From an uncultured Spartobacteria bacterium (GTDB lineage: Bacteria; Verrucomicrobiota; Verrucomicrobiia; Chthoniobacterales; JAATET01), in NCBI GenBank assembly GCA_937901895.1, contig CALGTD010000130.1, positions 1 to 39,595 on the forward strand: a stretch of DNA of 39,595 nt. Direction: 5' to 3'. The stretch's first letter is position 1, and each line of letters starts with the position of its first letter. A program made the translations under genes and the position numbers. The notes beneath the pieces were generated by a model. It saw only the letters and a program-made list of their open reading frames with translations. It was not told the DNA's origin and ran no database searches. Below are positions 27,272 through 35,810 of this stretch, piece after piece.

Positions 27272-27291
27272 TCCCGTCGGAAACAACGGGA
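27272..27291. terminator. Possible bidirectional hairpin between convergent genes
   Basis: TCCCGT at 27272-27277 and ACGGGA at 27286-27291 pair over an eight-base loop between the fusion gene and xth, which converge. There is no clear T-run, so termination is only plausible. Confidence 0.35.
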
Positions 27292-27301
27292 ATCCGTCCG
27301 C

Positions 27302-28060
27302 CTAGAGGTCGAGCTCGATGCTCACCGGGCAGTGATCACTGCCCATCACCTCCGGGTGAATTTTCGCCGATTTCAACTTCGGCCGGAGGGACTGCGAGAT
27401 CAGGAAATAGTCGATACGCCATCCGATGTTGCGGGCCCGCGCGCCGCCCATCGGGCTCCACCAGGAATAGTGGCCGTTGCCCTTCTCGAACTCCCGGAAC
27501 GTGTCGACGAAGCCGGCCTCGACGAACGCCGTGAAGCCCGCGCGCTCCTCCGGCGTGAAGCCATGGTTCTTCTCGTTTCCCTTGGGCCGGGCGAGATCCA
27601 GCTCCGTATGCGCGACATTCAGATCGCCGCACCACACGACGGGTTTCGTCCGTTCCAGATTCTTCAGATACGCGAGCAAATCGCGATCCCATGTCTGCCG
27701 ATACGGAAGCCGCGTGAGCTCGCGCTTCGAGTTCGGCACGTAGACGTTCACGAGGAAAAACTTTTCGTATTCCGCGGTGATCACGCGCCCCTCGCGATCG
27801 TGTTCCTCGATGCCGATCCCGTAGGTCACGGACAACGGCGCCGTCTTCGTGAAGATCGCCGTGCCGGAGTAACCCGGTTTTTCCGCGGAATTCCAGAACC
27901 GCTCGTAGGCCTGGGGCCACTCGACCTCCGCAACCTGCTCGGGGCGGGCCTTGGTCTCCTGCAGACACACGATGTCGGCGTTCTCACGCGCCAGCCACCC
28001 GAGGAAGTCGCGCTTCAACACGGCGCGGATGCCGTTGACGTTCCAGGAAATCAGACGCAT
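27302..28060 (-). CDS. xth: Exodeoxyribonuclease III family AP endonuclease
   Basis: A 252-residue base-excision repair nuclease. EEP-fold catalytic motifs: I-S-W-N-V-N-G-I-R at the start, L-Q-E-T-K, G-D-L-N-V-A-H-T-E-L-D and the final G-S-D-H-C-P-V. This arrangement is typical of XthA/ExoA, which cut at abasic sites and trim 3' ends. Start ATG 28060 precedes the conserved R-L-I-S-W; upstream frame codons overlap the neighbouring gene. It lies four bases downstream of a second EEP-fold gene on the same strand, so the two are co-transcribed. Confidence 0.93.
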   Translation of the reverse strand: MRLISWNVNGIRAVLKRDFLGWLARENADIVCLQETKARPEQVAEVEWPQAYERFWNSAEKPGYSGTAIFTKTAPLSVTYGIGIEEHDREGRVITAEYEKFFLVNVYVPNSKRELTRLPYRQTWDRDLLAYLKNLERTKPVVWCGDLNVAHTELDLARPKGNEKNHGFTPEERAGFTAFVEAGFVDTFREFEKGNGHYSWWSPMGGARARNIGWRIDYFLISQSLRPKLKSAKIHPEVMGSDHCPVSIELDL

Positions 28061-28064
28061 GGGC

Positions 28065-28835
28065 TCAGACCGCGAATCGGAACTGCGCGAAGACCGCGTG
28101 GTGGTCGGAGCACAGTGTCGGCACAACCTCCACCGCCTCCACCTTCAGCCCGGAGTTGCAGAAAAAGTGGTCCATCACGTAGGGCATCCTCCGCCATGTC
28201 GGTTCGGCGTTTTGCGCGGTCCGGAACCCCGCCGCCTCGAACTGCCCGACCAGCCCCTCCTCGGGCGAGCAGTTGAAATCACCGGCCAGCAGCACGGCGC
28301 CTTCGGCACTGGAGACCGCACGTTCGACGAGATCACGCTGCTCGCGATGCGCGTCGCTGGAACCATTGATCATGAAAAACGCCTGAAGGTGCGTGTTGAA
28401 GAGCTGGATCGGGCGGCCTGCAATGCGTGCCTTCGCGGAGATGAGCTGCCGGTGCGACGGCTTGACCATGCGTCCCTCGAACTCAAATTCAAACGGCGCC
28501 GGCGGCAGATCGTGTGCAACGAAATCAACAAGGGGTGACTTTGCAAAGATCGCCAGCGCGATGCCAAACGGCAGCTCGTCGGGATTCACCTTCGGATACG
28601 CAAACACGGAGTGGTAGCCGGTCAGCGCCTCCTTGATTCGCATGAAATTCGGGGGGGGCCACTCCTGCATCCCCCCCGGCTGCGCGCGCTCGACCTCCTG
28701 CAGGAAGATGACATCCGCATCGAAGCCCGAGACGAATTCGATCGTGTCGTCCACGGAGATCGGCGCGTTGTCTGGATCCACCGGGTCCCACGATTGGCCG
28801 AATTGCATGTTGAAGGTGATGGCGGTGAATTTCAC
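28065..28835 (-). CDS. Endonuclease/exonuclease/phosphatase family protein
   Basis: A 256-residue EEP-fold metal-dependent enzyme. Features are F-T-A-I-T-F-N-M-Q-F-G at the start, F-L-Q-E-V-E (metal Glu), F-N-T-H-L-Q, G-D-F-N-C-S and C-S-D-H-H-A-V-F. This group covers nucleases, sphingomyelinases and phosphoinositide-type phosphatases; the substrate cannot be read. GTG at 28835 is chosen as the start: an ATG at 28922 would add 29 residues overlapping the first codons of gpmA on the other strand. No signal peptide is seen, which argues for a cytoplasmic role. Probably one operon with xth. Confidence 0.8.
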   Translation of the reverse strand: MKFTAITFNMQFGQSWDPVDPDNAPISVDDTIEFVSGFDADVIFLQEVERAQPGGMQEWPPPNFMRIKEALTGYHSVFAYPKVNPDELPFGIALAIFAKSPLVDFVAHDLPPAPFEFEFEGRMVKPSHRQLISAKARIAGRPIQLFNTHLQAFFMINGSSDAHREQRDLVERAVSSAEGAVLLAGDFNCSPEEGLVGQFEAAGFRTAQNAEPTWRRMPYVMDHFFCNSGLKVEAVEVVPTLCSDHHAVFAQFRFAV

Positions 28836-28916
28836 GCTCGTCAAATCTCGCACCCCGCGCCGTCTTGCCAACGCGGAAGTGGGGCCTGTATAAACGCCGC
28901 TCTCAACGTTTGCAAC

Positions 28917-29663
28917 ATGCACAAGCTCGTCCTACTCCGCCACGGTGAAAGCACCTGGAACAAAGAAAACCGCTTCACCGGCTGGCACGATGTCGACCTC
29001 ACCGAGGAAGGCCGCCGGCAGGCGAAAGCCGCCGGTGAACTGCTCGCGGCGGAGGGATTCAAATTTGACCTCGCCTACGTTTCCGTCCTCAAGCGCGCAC
29101 TGCGCACCCTCTGGATCGCGCTCGACGAGATGGATCAGCTCTGGATCCCGATCGAGAAAAGCTGGCGTCTCAACGAACGTCACTACGGCGCGCTGCAAGG
29201 CCTGAACAAGGCGGAGACCGCCGCGAAGTTCGGCGACGAGCAGGTGAAGATCTGGCGCCGCAGCTACGACGTGCCGCCGCCGGCGCTCGAGGAAAGCGAC
29301 GAGCGCTTCCCGGGGCACGATCCGCGCTACGCGAATGTCCCGAAGTCGGAACTCCCGCTCACCGAGTGCCTGAAGGATACGGTCGCCCGCTTCCTCCCGC
29401 TGTGGCAGGAAACGATCGCTCCCCAGGTGAAGGCTGGAAAGAACATCATCATCGCCGCCCATGGCAACAGCCTGCGCGCACTGGTGAAGTATCTCGACAA
29501 CATGAGCGAGGCCGAGATTCTCGAGTTGAACATCCCGACGGGAATCCCGCTCGTCTACGAGCTCGACGCCGACCTCAAGCCGATCAAGCACTACTACCTC
29601 GGCGATCCCGAGGCGGTTGCCGCCGCCGCAGCGGCTGTCGCGGCCCAGGGCAAGGCAAAGTAA
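28917..29663 (+). CDS. gpmA: 2,3-bisphosphoglycerate-dependent phosphoglycerate mutase
   Basis: A 248-residue glycolytic enzyme that interconverts 3- and 2-phosphoglycerate. L-L-R-H-G-E-S-T-W-N carries the phospho-acceptor His9; F-T-G-W-H-D-V-D-L-T, N-E-R-H-Y-G-A-L-Q-G and A-A-H-G-N-S-L-R-A complete the GpmA signature. The C-terminus has an Ala-rich tail beyond the usual end. Start ATG 28917 is chosen by the conserved M-x-K-L-V-L-L-R-H-G. It is divergent from the EEP gene across 81 bases. Confidence 0.95.
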   Translation: MHKLVLLRHGESTWNKENRFTGWHDVDLTEEGRRQAKAAGELLAAEGFKFDLAYVSVLKRALRTLWIALDEMDQLWIPIEKSWRLNERHYGALQGLNKAETAAKFGDEQVKIWRRSYDVPPPALEESDERFPGHDPRYANVPKSELPLTECLKDTVARFLPLWQETIAPQVKAGKNIIIAAHGNSLRALVKYLDNMSEAEILELNIPTGIPLVYELDADLKPIKHYYLGDPEAVAAAAAAVAAQGKAK

Positions 29664-29725
29664 GCGTCCGGCGACCGCTGGATTTTCCCCTCGCACCGGG
29701 AGCGGGCTCTGTCATCGTTTTCCCC

Positions 29726-30514
29726 GTGATTCGACGACAGGCGCTCCCGGTTCTCGTGGCGATCCTCGGGGCATTTCCCGCATTCGCCGACGACAAACTC
29801 CGCGCCACGCTCGAAGGCACGGCGGAGGTCTCCGGCATCGACGAATCCGGCACATTCGTGGTGCCATCCGTTCCCAGCCACGCCTTGCGCAAGGTGCACG
29901 GCAAGGTGGAGGTGCTCGCGAAATACGGGGACGTCCGTCGCGTCGAGACCTACACGGAATGGGCTGCGCCCAATGAGGTGCGGCTCAAGGTGTGGGAAAA
30001 GATTTTTGTCTCCGGCGGCGTCTTTGTCGGATGGATCGAGAGCAACATCGAGACACCCGGCGACCGCCGTTCGTCCCGGACCGTCATCGAAGGGGACATC
30101 GTTCACGAGATCGGACCCTCCGGTCACGGGTTCATCGAATGGACCGTCGCCGGCGAGCGCAATCGTCTGGAAACCGGGAAGGGCGAACCCGACGAGGACG
30201 TGGACCTGCCAACGATCGACATCCTCGAGGAGGGCCGGTTCGACGCGGTGTTCAAGCGCCGGATTGAAATCAAGTCCCGCAAGCGCGTGAAGCTCCTTTC
30301 TTCGGGTTACGAACGCGTGTTGATCCAGGACGCAAACGGCGTTTACCGGACGGAGGTTTACCTCGATCAGGATTTCGAACTCTCCGGCAGGAGCTCCGGA
30401 AGCCTCGACTACGATCCGGACGACGTCCCCGGTGATCCGACACCGACGCCATCGCCAACTCCCGGACCATCCCCGACAGCAACCCCGTTGCCGACTCCCA
30501 GGCCGCTCTTTTGA
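29726..30514 (+). CDS. Exported protein of unknown function with Pro/Thr-rich tail
   Basis: A 262-residue protein from a GTG at 29726; the signal peptide (about 1-21) ends A-F-A-D. The mature part is predicted beta-rich with charged strands and no motif I recognise. The last 30 residues are a Pro/Thr/Ser-rich tail (P-T-P-T-P-S-P-T-P), typical of an extended surface stalk or cell-wall linker. The frame is open further upstream inside gpmA, so the start was set at the first codon before the signal. It ends seven bases before the convergent DUF4230 gene. Confidence 0.65.
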   Translation: MIRRQALPVLVAILGAFPAFADDKLRATLEGTAEVSGIDESGTFVVPSVPSHALRKVHGKVEVLAKYGDVRRVETYTEWAAPNEVRLKVWEKIFVSGGVFVGWIESNIETPGDRRSSRTVIEGDIVHEIGPSGHGFIEWTVAGERNRLETGKGEPDEDVDLPTIDILEEGRFDAVFKRRIEIKSRKRVKLLSSGYERVLIQDANGVYRTEVYLDQDFELSGRSSGSLDYDPDDVPGDPTPTPSPTPGPSPTATPLPTPRPLF

Positions 30515-30521
30515 ACGGCAC

Positions 30522-31349
30522 TCAATCGGAGTCGACCTGCGAAGCGGGACGCTCGTTCGGCATTCGCGCCGTTGGGAATTCGGGGTCGAACGTCACCTCT
30601 CGACCGCCAAGGGCCGTCCTCAGCCTCTCCTCGGCACTTGCCCGCGCCTTCTCGAGAATGTCATCGCGTTCCGCGGCCTTGATCGCCCGCCAGCGCAGGG
30701 CGCCGATCGCCGACTCGCGATCCGCCGCGGTGAGTTTGTTCCAGAGGCCATTCTCGTCCCGCTCGATGGAAATTTCCCGGAGATCGGCGGAGAGGATTTT
30801 CGCGGGCGGCAACGCCACCCGCACCCGGCCGGAGTCCCGCTCGACCTCCACCACAAAGGGCTCCGAAAGATCAAAGCCGGCGTTCACCGAGAAATCCCCG
30901 GCAACCTCGAACGTCTTCGTGCTGTGCAGCCACGAGTGTTCCATCCGGTGCCGGGCCGTGACCTTTTGCCGCCACGTGGAGACCTCAAGCACCTCGCCGT
31001 CCTGCTCGACGAACGTGGTGCCATCGACCACGACCGTGGGCCGAACCTGAAACACCCCCGCGATATCCTCCGCGACCCCCACCGCCGTCTCCCGGGCATG
31101 AGCCGTCACGCGATTCATCACCTCCCCCGGAATGTCCACGAGAACGTGCCGGACGGTGAGAAGGCCAAGCAGCACCAACACAACGAGGCACGCAGTGAGC
31201 GTCACCACGAATCTCGATGCGCCGGCCGCGCGGAAATACTGCACCCTCTTCACACCGCGCACAGTAATCGCCCAACGCCGCACCGGCCACCACTTCGAAT
31301 GCCGCTGGTCCGTTCCTTTGAAAGGTGACCGAGGCATTGGCCCTCCCAT
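30522..31349 (-). CDS. DUF4230 membrane-anchored protein
   Basis: A 275-residue protein with a basic cytoplasmic start, one membrane span (about 47-66) and an extracytoplasmic DUF4230 domain. The domain shows the usual pattern: a beta strand pair with F-V-V-E-V-E-R, then V-A-L-P-P-A-K-I-L-S, the N-G-L-W-N-K-L-T segment and a C-terminal helix rich in Ala, Arg and Glu. DUF4230 has no known function. A second ATG four codons in is also possible. Divergent from the nucleotide-sugar epimerase across 52 bases. Confidence 0.75.
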   Translation of the reverse strand: MGGPMPRSPFKGTDQRHSKWWPVRRWAITVRGVKRVQYFRAAGASRFVVTLTACLVVLVLLGLLTVRHVLVDIPGEVMNRVTAHARETAVGVAEDIAGVFQVRPTVVVDGTTFVEQDGEVLEVSTWRQKVTARHRMEHSWLHSTKTFEVAGDFSVNAGFDLSEPFVVEVERDSGRVRVALPPAKILSADLREISIERDENGLWNKLTAADRESAIGALRWRAIKAAERDDILEKARASAEERLRTALGGREVTFDPEFPTARMPNERPASQVDSD

Positions 31350-31401
31350 GCGGGAAAATGGCTTTGCTGCTGATTTCGCGGACCGCTAGGGTGCGCGCTG
31401 C

Positions 31402-32355
31402 ATGAAAGTCGCCGTCACCGGGGGAGCCGGATTCATTGGGTCGCACGTCGTTCGCCGCCTGCTCGCGGACGGACATTCCGTCGCAGTCATCGACAACTTC
31501 AACGATTTCTATGACCCCGCAGTGAAACGGGCGAACGTCGCGAGCTTCGATGGCGCGGCGGAGATCATCGAGGCGGACATCTGCGATGCGGATCGGATGA
31601 ACACCGTGCTCGCGGAAGGGAAATTCGACACCGTCGTTCATCTCGCCGCGCGTGCGGGCGTGCGGCCGTCGATCGAGAATCCACGCAGCTACATCGAGAC
31701 GAACATCACCGGCACCTACAATCTGCTCGAAGCCGCACGCGCCGCCGGAACGAACCATTTCGTCTTCGCGTCGAGTTCGTCGGTCTACGGCCTCTCAAAG
31801 GTGGTGCCGTTCCGCGAAGACCTGCCGCTTCCTCAAACGCTGAGCCCATATGCCGCGACCAAACTCGCCGGCGAGCACCTGTGCGGAAATTTCTCGAACC
31901 TCCACGGCATGCGCGTCGTGTGCCTGCGGTTTTTCACGGTCTACGGTCCCGGACAGCGGCCCGATCTCGCGATTCACAAGTTCACCGACATGATCGAGCG
32001 CGGCGAACCGATCCCGAAATTCGGCAACGGCGAGACACGCCGGGATTACACCTACATCGACGACATCGTGCAGGGCGTGCTCGGCGCGATCGCCTACCGC
32101 GGCGAGTTTTTCGACATCTTCAACCTTGGCGAGAACCAGACGACGACGCTCAACGAACTCATCGCCGCCCTCGAGGCCTCGCTTGGCAAAAAGGCAATCA
32201 TCAAGCAGCTGCCCGAGCAAAAGGGCGACATGCCGCTCACATCCGCGGATATTTCCAAGGCGCGCCGCCTGCTCGGCTACGATCCCCACACGAAGATCGC
32301 CGACGGGCTGCCCAGGTTCGTCGAGTGGTATCGCTCGATGAAAAGGGGATCCTGA
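31402..32355 (+). CDS. NAD-dependent nucleotide-sugar epimerase (UDP-glucuronate 4-epimerase type)
   Basis: A 317-residue extended short-chain dehydrogenase. The Rossmann motif G-G-A-G-F-I-G-S-H starts at residue 7, A-S-S-S-S-V-Y-G supplies the catalytic Ser, and Tyr150-x-x-x-Lys154 (S-P-Y-A-A-T-K) completes the set. The D-N-F-N-D-F-Y-D-P insert and R-F-F-T-V-Y-G-P-G-Q-R-P-D are typical of UDP-glucuronate 4-epimerases, which make UDP-galacturonate for surface polysaccharides. Related sugar epimerases share these motifs, so the sugar is inferred. An M20 peptidase follows 40 bases later on the same strand. Confidence 0.85.
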   Translation: MKVAVTGGAGFIGSHVVRRLLADGHSVAVIDNFNDFYDPAVKRANVASFDGAAEIIEADICDADRMNTVLAEGKFDTVVHLAARAGVRPSIENPRSYIETNITGTYNLLEAARAAGTNHFVFASSSSVYGLSKVVPFREDLPLPQTLSPYAATKLAGEHLCGNFSNLHGMRVVCLRFFTVYGPGQRPDLAIHKFTDMIERGEPIPKFGNGETRRDYTYIDDIVQGVLGAIAYRGEFFDIFNLGENQTTTLNELIAALEASLGKKAIIKQLPEQKGDMPLTSADISKARRLLGYDPHTKIADGLPRFVEWYRSMKRGS

Positions 32356-32395
32356 GCAGCAGCGCTGGAGAAGGACTCGCAGCTTCCTCCGCCCC

Positions 32396-33514
32396 ATGGA
32401 ATCGATGACCTCCCGCGCCGTCCCTCTGCTCCAGGATCTGATCCGGATTCCGAGCGTGAATCCCGACGGCGATGGCGAGGATCCATCGCATGTCGGCGAG
32501 CGGCGGATGGCGGAGTTTCTTGCGGATCACCTGCGGGATCTTGGCGCCGGAGTGCGTCTCGACGAAGTGCGCGATGGCCGGCCCAACGTCGTCGCCAGGT
32601 TTGCGTCGCCGGGCAAACCACGTCTCCTCCTTGCTCCGCACACGGACACCGTGGGCGTGGCGGGGATGGCGATCGATCCGTTCTCGGGTGAAATCCGCGA
32701 TGGGCGTATCCTGGGCCGCGGTGCAAGTGACACCAAGGGCTCGATCGCCGCGATGCTCGAGGCGCTGCGCCGTTGCCGCGACGTGCTGCCGGAGCTTTCG
32801 CACGAGGTCTGGTTTGCCGGACTCATGGGCGAGGAGGCCGGACTGCACGGCTCTCAAGATCTTGCGCAGCGCGAGAAGTTCGATTTCGTGATCGTCGGCG
32901 AGCCAACGGGGCTGGATGTCGTCCACCTCACAAAGGGCTCGATGTGGCTGACGCTGCGCATCGCCGGCGAAGCCGCCCATGCCTCGACGCCGGAACGCGG
33001 AGTCAACGCCCTCTACAAGGCCGCGGATCTTCTGCGGTGCATCCGCGACGACATCGCACCGTCCCTCGCGCAACTCTCGCATCCCGTGCTCGGGTCTCCG
33101 ACCATCAGCGCGGGAACCTGCCGCGGCGGATCAAAGACGAATGTCGTTCCCGACGCATGCGAGATCACCGTGGATGCACGGACGCTGCCGGGCCAGGACA
33201 TCTCCCCTCTTCTCGAAACCTTGCGCGCAACCTGTCCCGACGTGGAGATTTCCATTTGGGAGGCGAAGCCGATGCACACCGATCCCGGTCATCCGCTCGT
33301 TTCCGCACTGGAACGCTGCGGATCGCGTTGCGTGGGCGCGCCGTGGTTTTGCGACGCCGCGATCTTTGCGCAGGCCGGCATGCCCGCGGTCGCCGTGGGG
33401 CCCGGCTCGATTGCACAGGCTCACACAAAGGACGAGTTCATCTCCATCGCGGACCTGGAAGCCGGCGCGGATTTCTTCGAGCGATTCCTGCGCAACCTCA
33501 CCCCGCAGGCCTGA
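32396..33514 (+). CDS. M20-family metallopeptidase / deacylase (ArgE/DapE-like)
   Basis: A 372-residue cytoplasmic dizinc enzyme. The metal and catalytic residues are His82 and Asp84 (P-H-T-D-T-V), Asp112 (G-R-G-A-S-D-T-K-G), the acid Glu146-Glu147 (G-E-E-A-G), Glu169 (G-E-P-T) and a late His in A-Q-A-H-T-K-D-E-F. The dimerisation lid lies around 180-290. Pattern and length fit acetylornithine deacetylase or succinyl-diaminopimelate desuccinylase; the two cannot be separated by eye, and other N-acyl amino acids are possible. An in-frame ATG three codons later is an alternative start. Confidence 0.85.
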   Translation: MESMTSRAVPLLQDLIRIPSVNPDGDGEDPSHVGERRMAEFLADHLRDLGAGVRLDEVRDGRPNVVARFASPGKPRLLLAPHTDTVGVAGMAIDPFSGEIRDGRILGRGASDTKGSIAAMLEALRRCRDVLPELSHEVWFAGLMGEEAGLHGSQDLAQREKFDFVIVGEPTGLDVVHLTKGSMWLTLRIAGEAAHASTPERGVNALYKAADLLRCIRDDIAPSLAQLSHPVLGSPTISAGTCRGGSKTNVVPDACEITVDARTLPGQDISPLLETLRATCPDVEISIWEAKPMHTDPGHPLVSALERCGSRCVGAPWFCDAAIFAQAGMPAVAVGPGSIAQAHTKDEFISIADLEAGADFFERFLRNLTPQA

Positions 33515-33544
33515 TCCCCACTCCACGCAGGAGCGCGAAAACCG

Positions 33545-34162
33545 TCAGAGCAACGGCCCCTTTGCGTCGGGACCGGTCTCGAATTCCTTCGGCACGGTCG
33601 TGAGCGGATCCGGATTCTTCCGGTCCCACCAGATGCGGGCGATTCGCGTCCAGTAGGTGCCCTGATATGGGAAGAGGCTGCCGTCCTTCCGCTTCTTGCG
33701 GAGGATCTGCCGCATCGCAAACGGCGACTTCGCACCTTCGAAGCCCGCAACATCAGGCGCGAAGATCATGAAGTTCCCCGGCCACTTCCAATCAAACCCG
33801 ACAAACCCATACCGGCCGAAGGTCTCGGACCCCGGCGTCTCATCGCGGAAGGTCAGGTAATACGCCTGGTCGACCCGGGAGATCCAGCCGATGAACGTGA
33901 GCGTCTGGACCGGCTTCTTCGAATAGTCGCGGTAATAGATGAGGTAGCGACTCTCGCTGTGTGGAAGGATCGCGACGCGCTGGATCTTGTCTTCCTCCTC
34001 ACCATCTCCGTCGCGCTTGCGCACGCGTTCCTTGAACTCGAACACGCCGAGGAATCGCGTGTCGATGTTCGTCGAGGGATGACTTGTGAGCGGCTGATCG
34101 TAAAGGCAGCCGGACAGGCCGGCCAGCAACAGGAGCGCGAGGAGATTGCGAAGCTTCGTCAT
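33545..34162 (-). CDS. Lipoprotein of unknown function
   Basis: A 205-residue predicted lipoprotein with an N-terminal basic, Leu-rich signal and lipobox L-S-G-C (Cys19). The mature domain is beta-rich and aromatic (Y-L-I-Y-Y-R-D-Y and F-V-G-F-D-W-K-W) with a K-K-R-K loop near 170 and no catalytic motif I recognise. It follows glgC by 46 bases on the same strand and could be co-transcribed, though no functional link is evident. Confidence 0.75.
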   Translation of the reverse strand: MTKLRNLLALLLLAGLSGCLYDQPLTSHPSTNIDTRFLGVFEFKERVRKRDGDGEEEDKIQRVAILPHSESRYLIYYRDYSKKPVQTLTFIGWISRVDQAYYLTFRDETPGSETFGRYGFVGFDWKWPGNFMIFAPDVAGFEGAKSPFAMRQILRKKRKDGSLFPYQGTYWTRIARIWWDRKNPDPLTTVPKEFETGPDAKGPLL

Positions 34163-34208
34163 GGTTCAGAGCGCCCGGCCGCGACCGTCGCGAGGCGCAC
34201 CACAGTGC

Positions 34209-35507
34209 TCAAATCCGCGTGCCCGGGGCAATCACAGAGTTCTTGGGAATCACCACGATGCCATCGCGCACGTAGTAGCCGTTGCCATCGAAGTCGGCGC
34301 TCTTGCCCTCCGGAGTGATGACGACCCCGTCGCCGATGCGCGCGTTCTTGTCGATGATCGCGTGATCGATCCGGCAATCTTTGCCGATCCCGATTGGCGG
34401 CGCGCCCACGGGAGCATCGCGCACATCATCGTCGTAATAGTCCGCGCCCATGAGGATCGTGTTCTGCAGGATGGAGCCCGACCGCACGATGCTGCGAATG
34501 CCGATCATGCAGCGGTCGAGCTTCGCGTCGAGGATGTGGCTGCCATCGGAGATGATCGAGCGATCGACGGTGCTGTTGCGCACGATGCTCGCGGGCAGGA
34601 ACCGCGGTTGCGTGTAGGTCGGCCTGCCGGCGACATAGAAATGGTAGGACGGATCCGGATCGGCGAGGTGAAGGTTCGCGTCGAAGAACGCGCGAATCGT
34701 CCCGATGTCCTCCCAGTATCCCTGAAAAATGTAGGCGTCCACCTTCAGTCGCTCGATCGCCGCGGGGATGATGTTCTTGCCGAAATCGACCATGTCGTTG
34801 TCGAGGCAATCGATCAGCACGTCGCGATTGAACACGTAGATGCCCATGGAGGCCTGGTAGAGCTCCTCGTCGCGCGGGTGCCCGATCGTCTCGAGCAGAT
34901 GCGGCGGGATCTTGAGCGTCTCGATCACCGCCGGATCCTTCGGCTTTTCGACGAAACGAATGATCCGCCGGTCCTCGTCGGTGTGCATGATGCCGAACCC
35001 CGGCACCGCGTCGCGATTCACCGGAATCGTCGCGATCGTGATGTCCGCGCCGCGGTCCACATGCTGGCGCAGGATGTCACGGTAATCCATGCGGTAGAGC
35101 TGATCGCCGCTGAGAATAATGAAATATTCCCACGGCCGCTGGAGAAAATACCGCATGTTCTGCCGCACCGCGTCCGCCGTGCCCTGATACCAGCGCGAGC
35201 CCTCCGGCGTCTGTTGCGCGGCGAGCACTTCGACGAAGCTGCTTTGCGAAAAACTGTCGAACTTGTAGGTCGCGCTGATGTGGCTGTGCAGCGACGTGCT
35301 GTTGAACTGCGTGAGCACATACATCCCGCGAAGGCCGGAGTTCAGGCAGTTGCTGATCGGGATGTCCACGAGGCGGTATTTGCCGCCAAGCGGCACCGCA
35401 GGCTTCGCGCGTTCCTTGGTAAGCGGGAAGAGCCGCGTTCCCGCGCCTCCTCCCATGATAATCGACAATGTCCGGCTGGCAATGGGCGTAAGAGGCATGG
35501 AACTCAT
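34209..35507 (-). CDS. glgC: Glucose-1-phosphate adenylyltransferase (ADP-glucose pyrophosphorylase)
   Basis: A 432-residue enzyme that commits glucose-1-phosphate to glycogen by making ADP-glucose. Family motifs in order: G-G-G-A-G-T-R-L-F-P-L-T, K-P-A-V-P-L-G-G-K-Y-R-L-V-D-I-P-I-S-N-C, W-Y-Q-G-T-A-D-A-V, L-S-G-D-Q-L-Y, G-Y-W-E-D-I-G-T-I, and a left-handed beta-helix tail ending V-I-A-P-G-T. Start ATG 35507 (M-S-S-M) is chosen over an upstream ATG with a non-conserved leader; the ATG three codons later is equally possible. No other glycogen gene is nearby. Confidence 0.95.
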   Translation of the reverse strand: MSSMPLTPIASRTLSIIMGGGAGTRLFPLTKERAKPAVPLGGKYRLVDIPISNCLNSGLRGMYVLTQFNSTSLHSHISATYKFDSFSQSSFVEVLAAQQTPEGSRWYQGTADAVRQNMRYFLQRPWEYFIILSGDQLYRMDYRDILRQHVDRGADITIATIPVNRDAVPGFGIMHTDEDRRIIRFVEKPKDPAVIETLKIPPHLLETIGHPRDEELYQASMGIYVFNRDVLIDCLDNDMVDFGKNIIPAAIERLKVDAYIFQGYWEDIGTIRAFFDANLHLADPDPSYHFYVAGRPTYTQPRFLPASIVRNSTVDRSIISDGSHILDAKLDRCMIGIRSIVRSGSILQNTILMGADYYDDDVRDAPVGAPPIGIGKDCRIDHAIIDKNARIGDGVVITPEGKSADFDGNGYYVRDGIVVIPKNSVIAPGTRI

Positions 35508-35810
35508 CCGATCGCTACTGGTGGGGAAAACGGCCTCATCCTGCCGAAACCCGCGCGCGTTGTCACTGCGGTTCCGAAAAATCGCGCTCCGGGCGACGCA
35601 TTTTTCCAAAAGTATGCTCGCCGCCCGCGTCGCGACGGAGAACGCCCCGTCTCAGCCACGTTGCCGTTCCCTGCCACGGACAAATATTCAATCAGGTGGC
35701 AGGCTATTCGCTACCGCTATACGCTGGCGTATCTCTTTGACCACAAACGATTTGCAAGGGTGAAGTCCGCTTGACCCTCATTCAGGGAACTGATACGTCG
35801 CGGCTCGATC
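35508..35810. other. 303-base divergent promoter region between glgC and a PEP-CTERM gene
   Basis: No gene is seen. The region carries an exact inverted repeat, CCTGCCAC (35670-35677) and GTGGCAGG (35696-35703), around an AT-rich 18-base spacer, and a second one, ATACGC-TG-GCGTAT (35719-35732). The spacer contains AAATATTCAAT, so it may be a promoter core flanked by operator half-sites for either gene. Confidence 0.5.
35670..35703. promoter_or_regulatory. Candidate operator: 8-bp inverted repeat around an AT-rich core
   Basis: CCTGCCAC and GTGGCAGG are exact reverse complements. The AT-rich 18-base spacer and the position between divergent genes argue for a protein-binding site rather than a terminator. 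No regulator gene is adjacent, and the assignment is inference. Confidence 0.45.

Noticed and set aside
34146..35774. 542-residue plus-strand frame opposite glgC
   Set aside because: GlgC has all family motifs on the minus strand; the plus frame is a high-GC shadow rich in Arg, Val and Asp.
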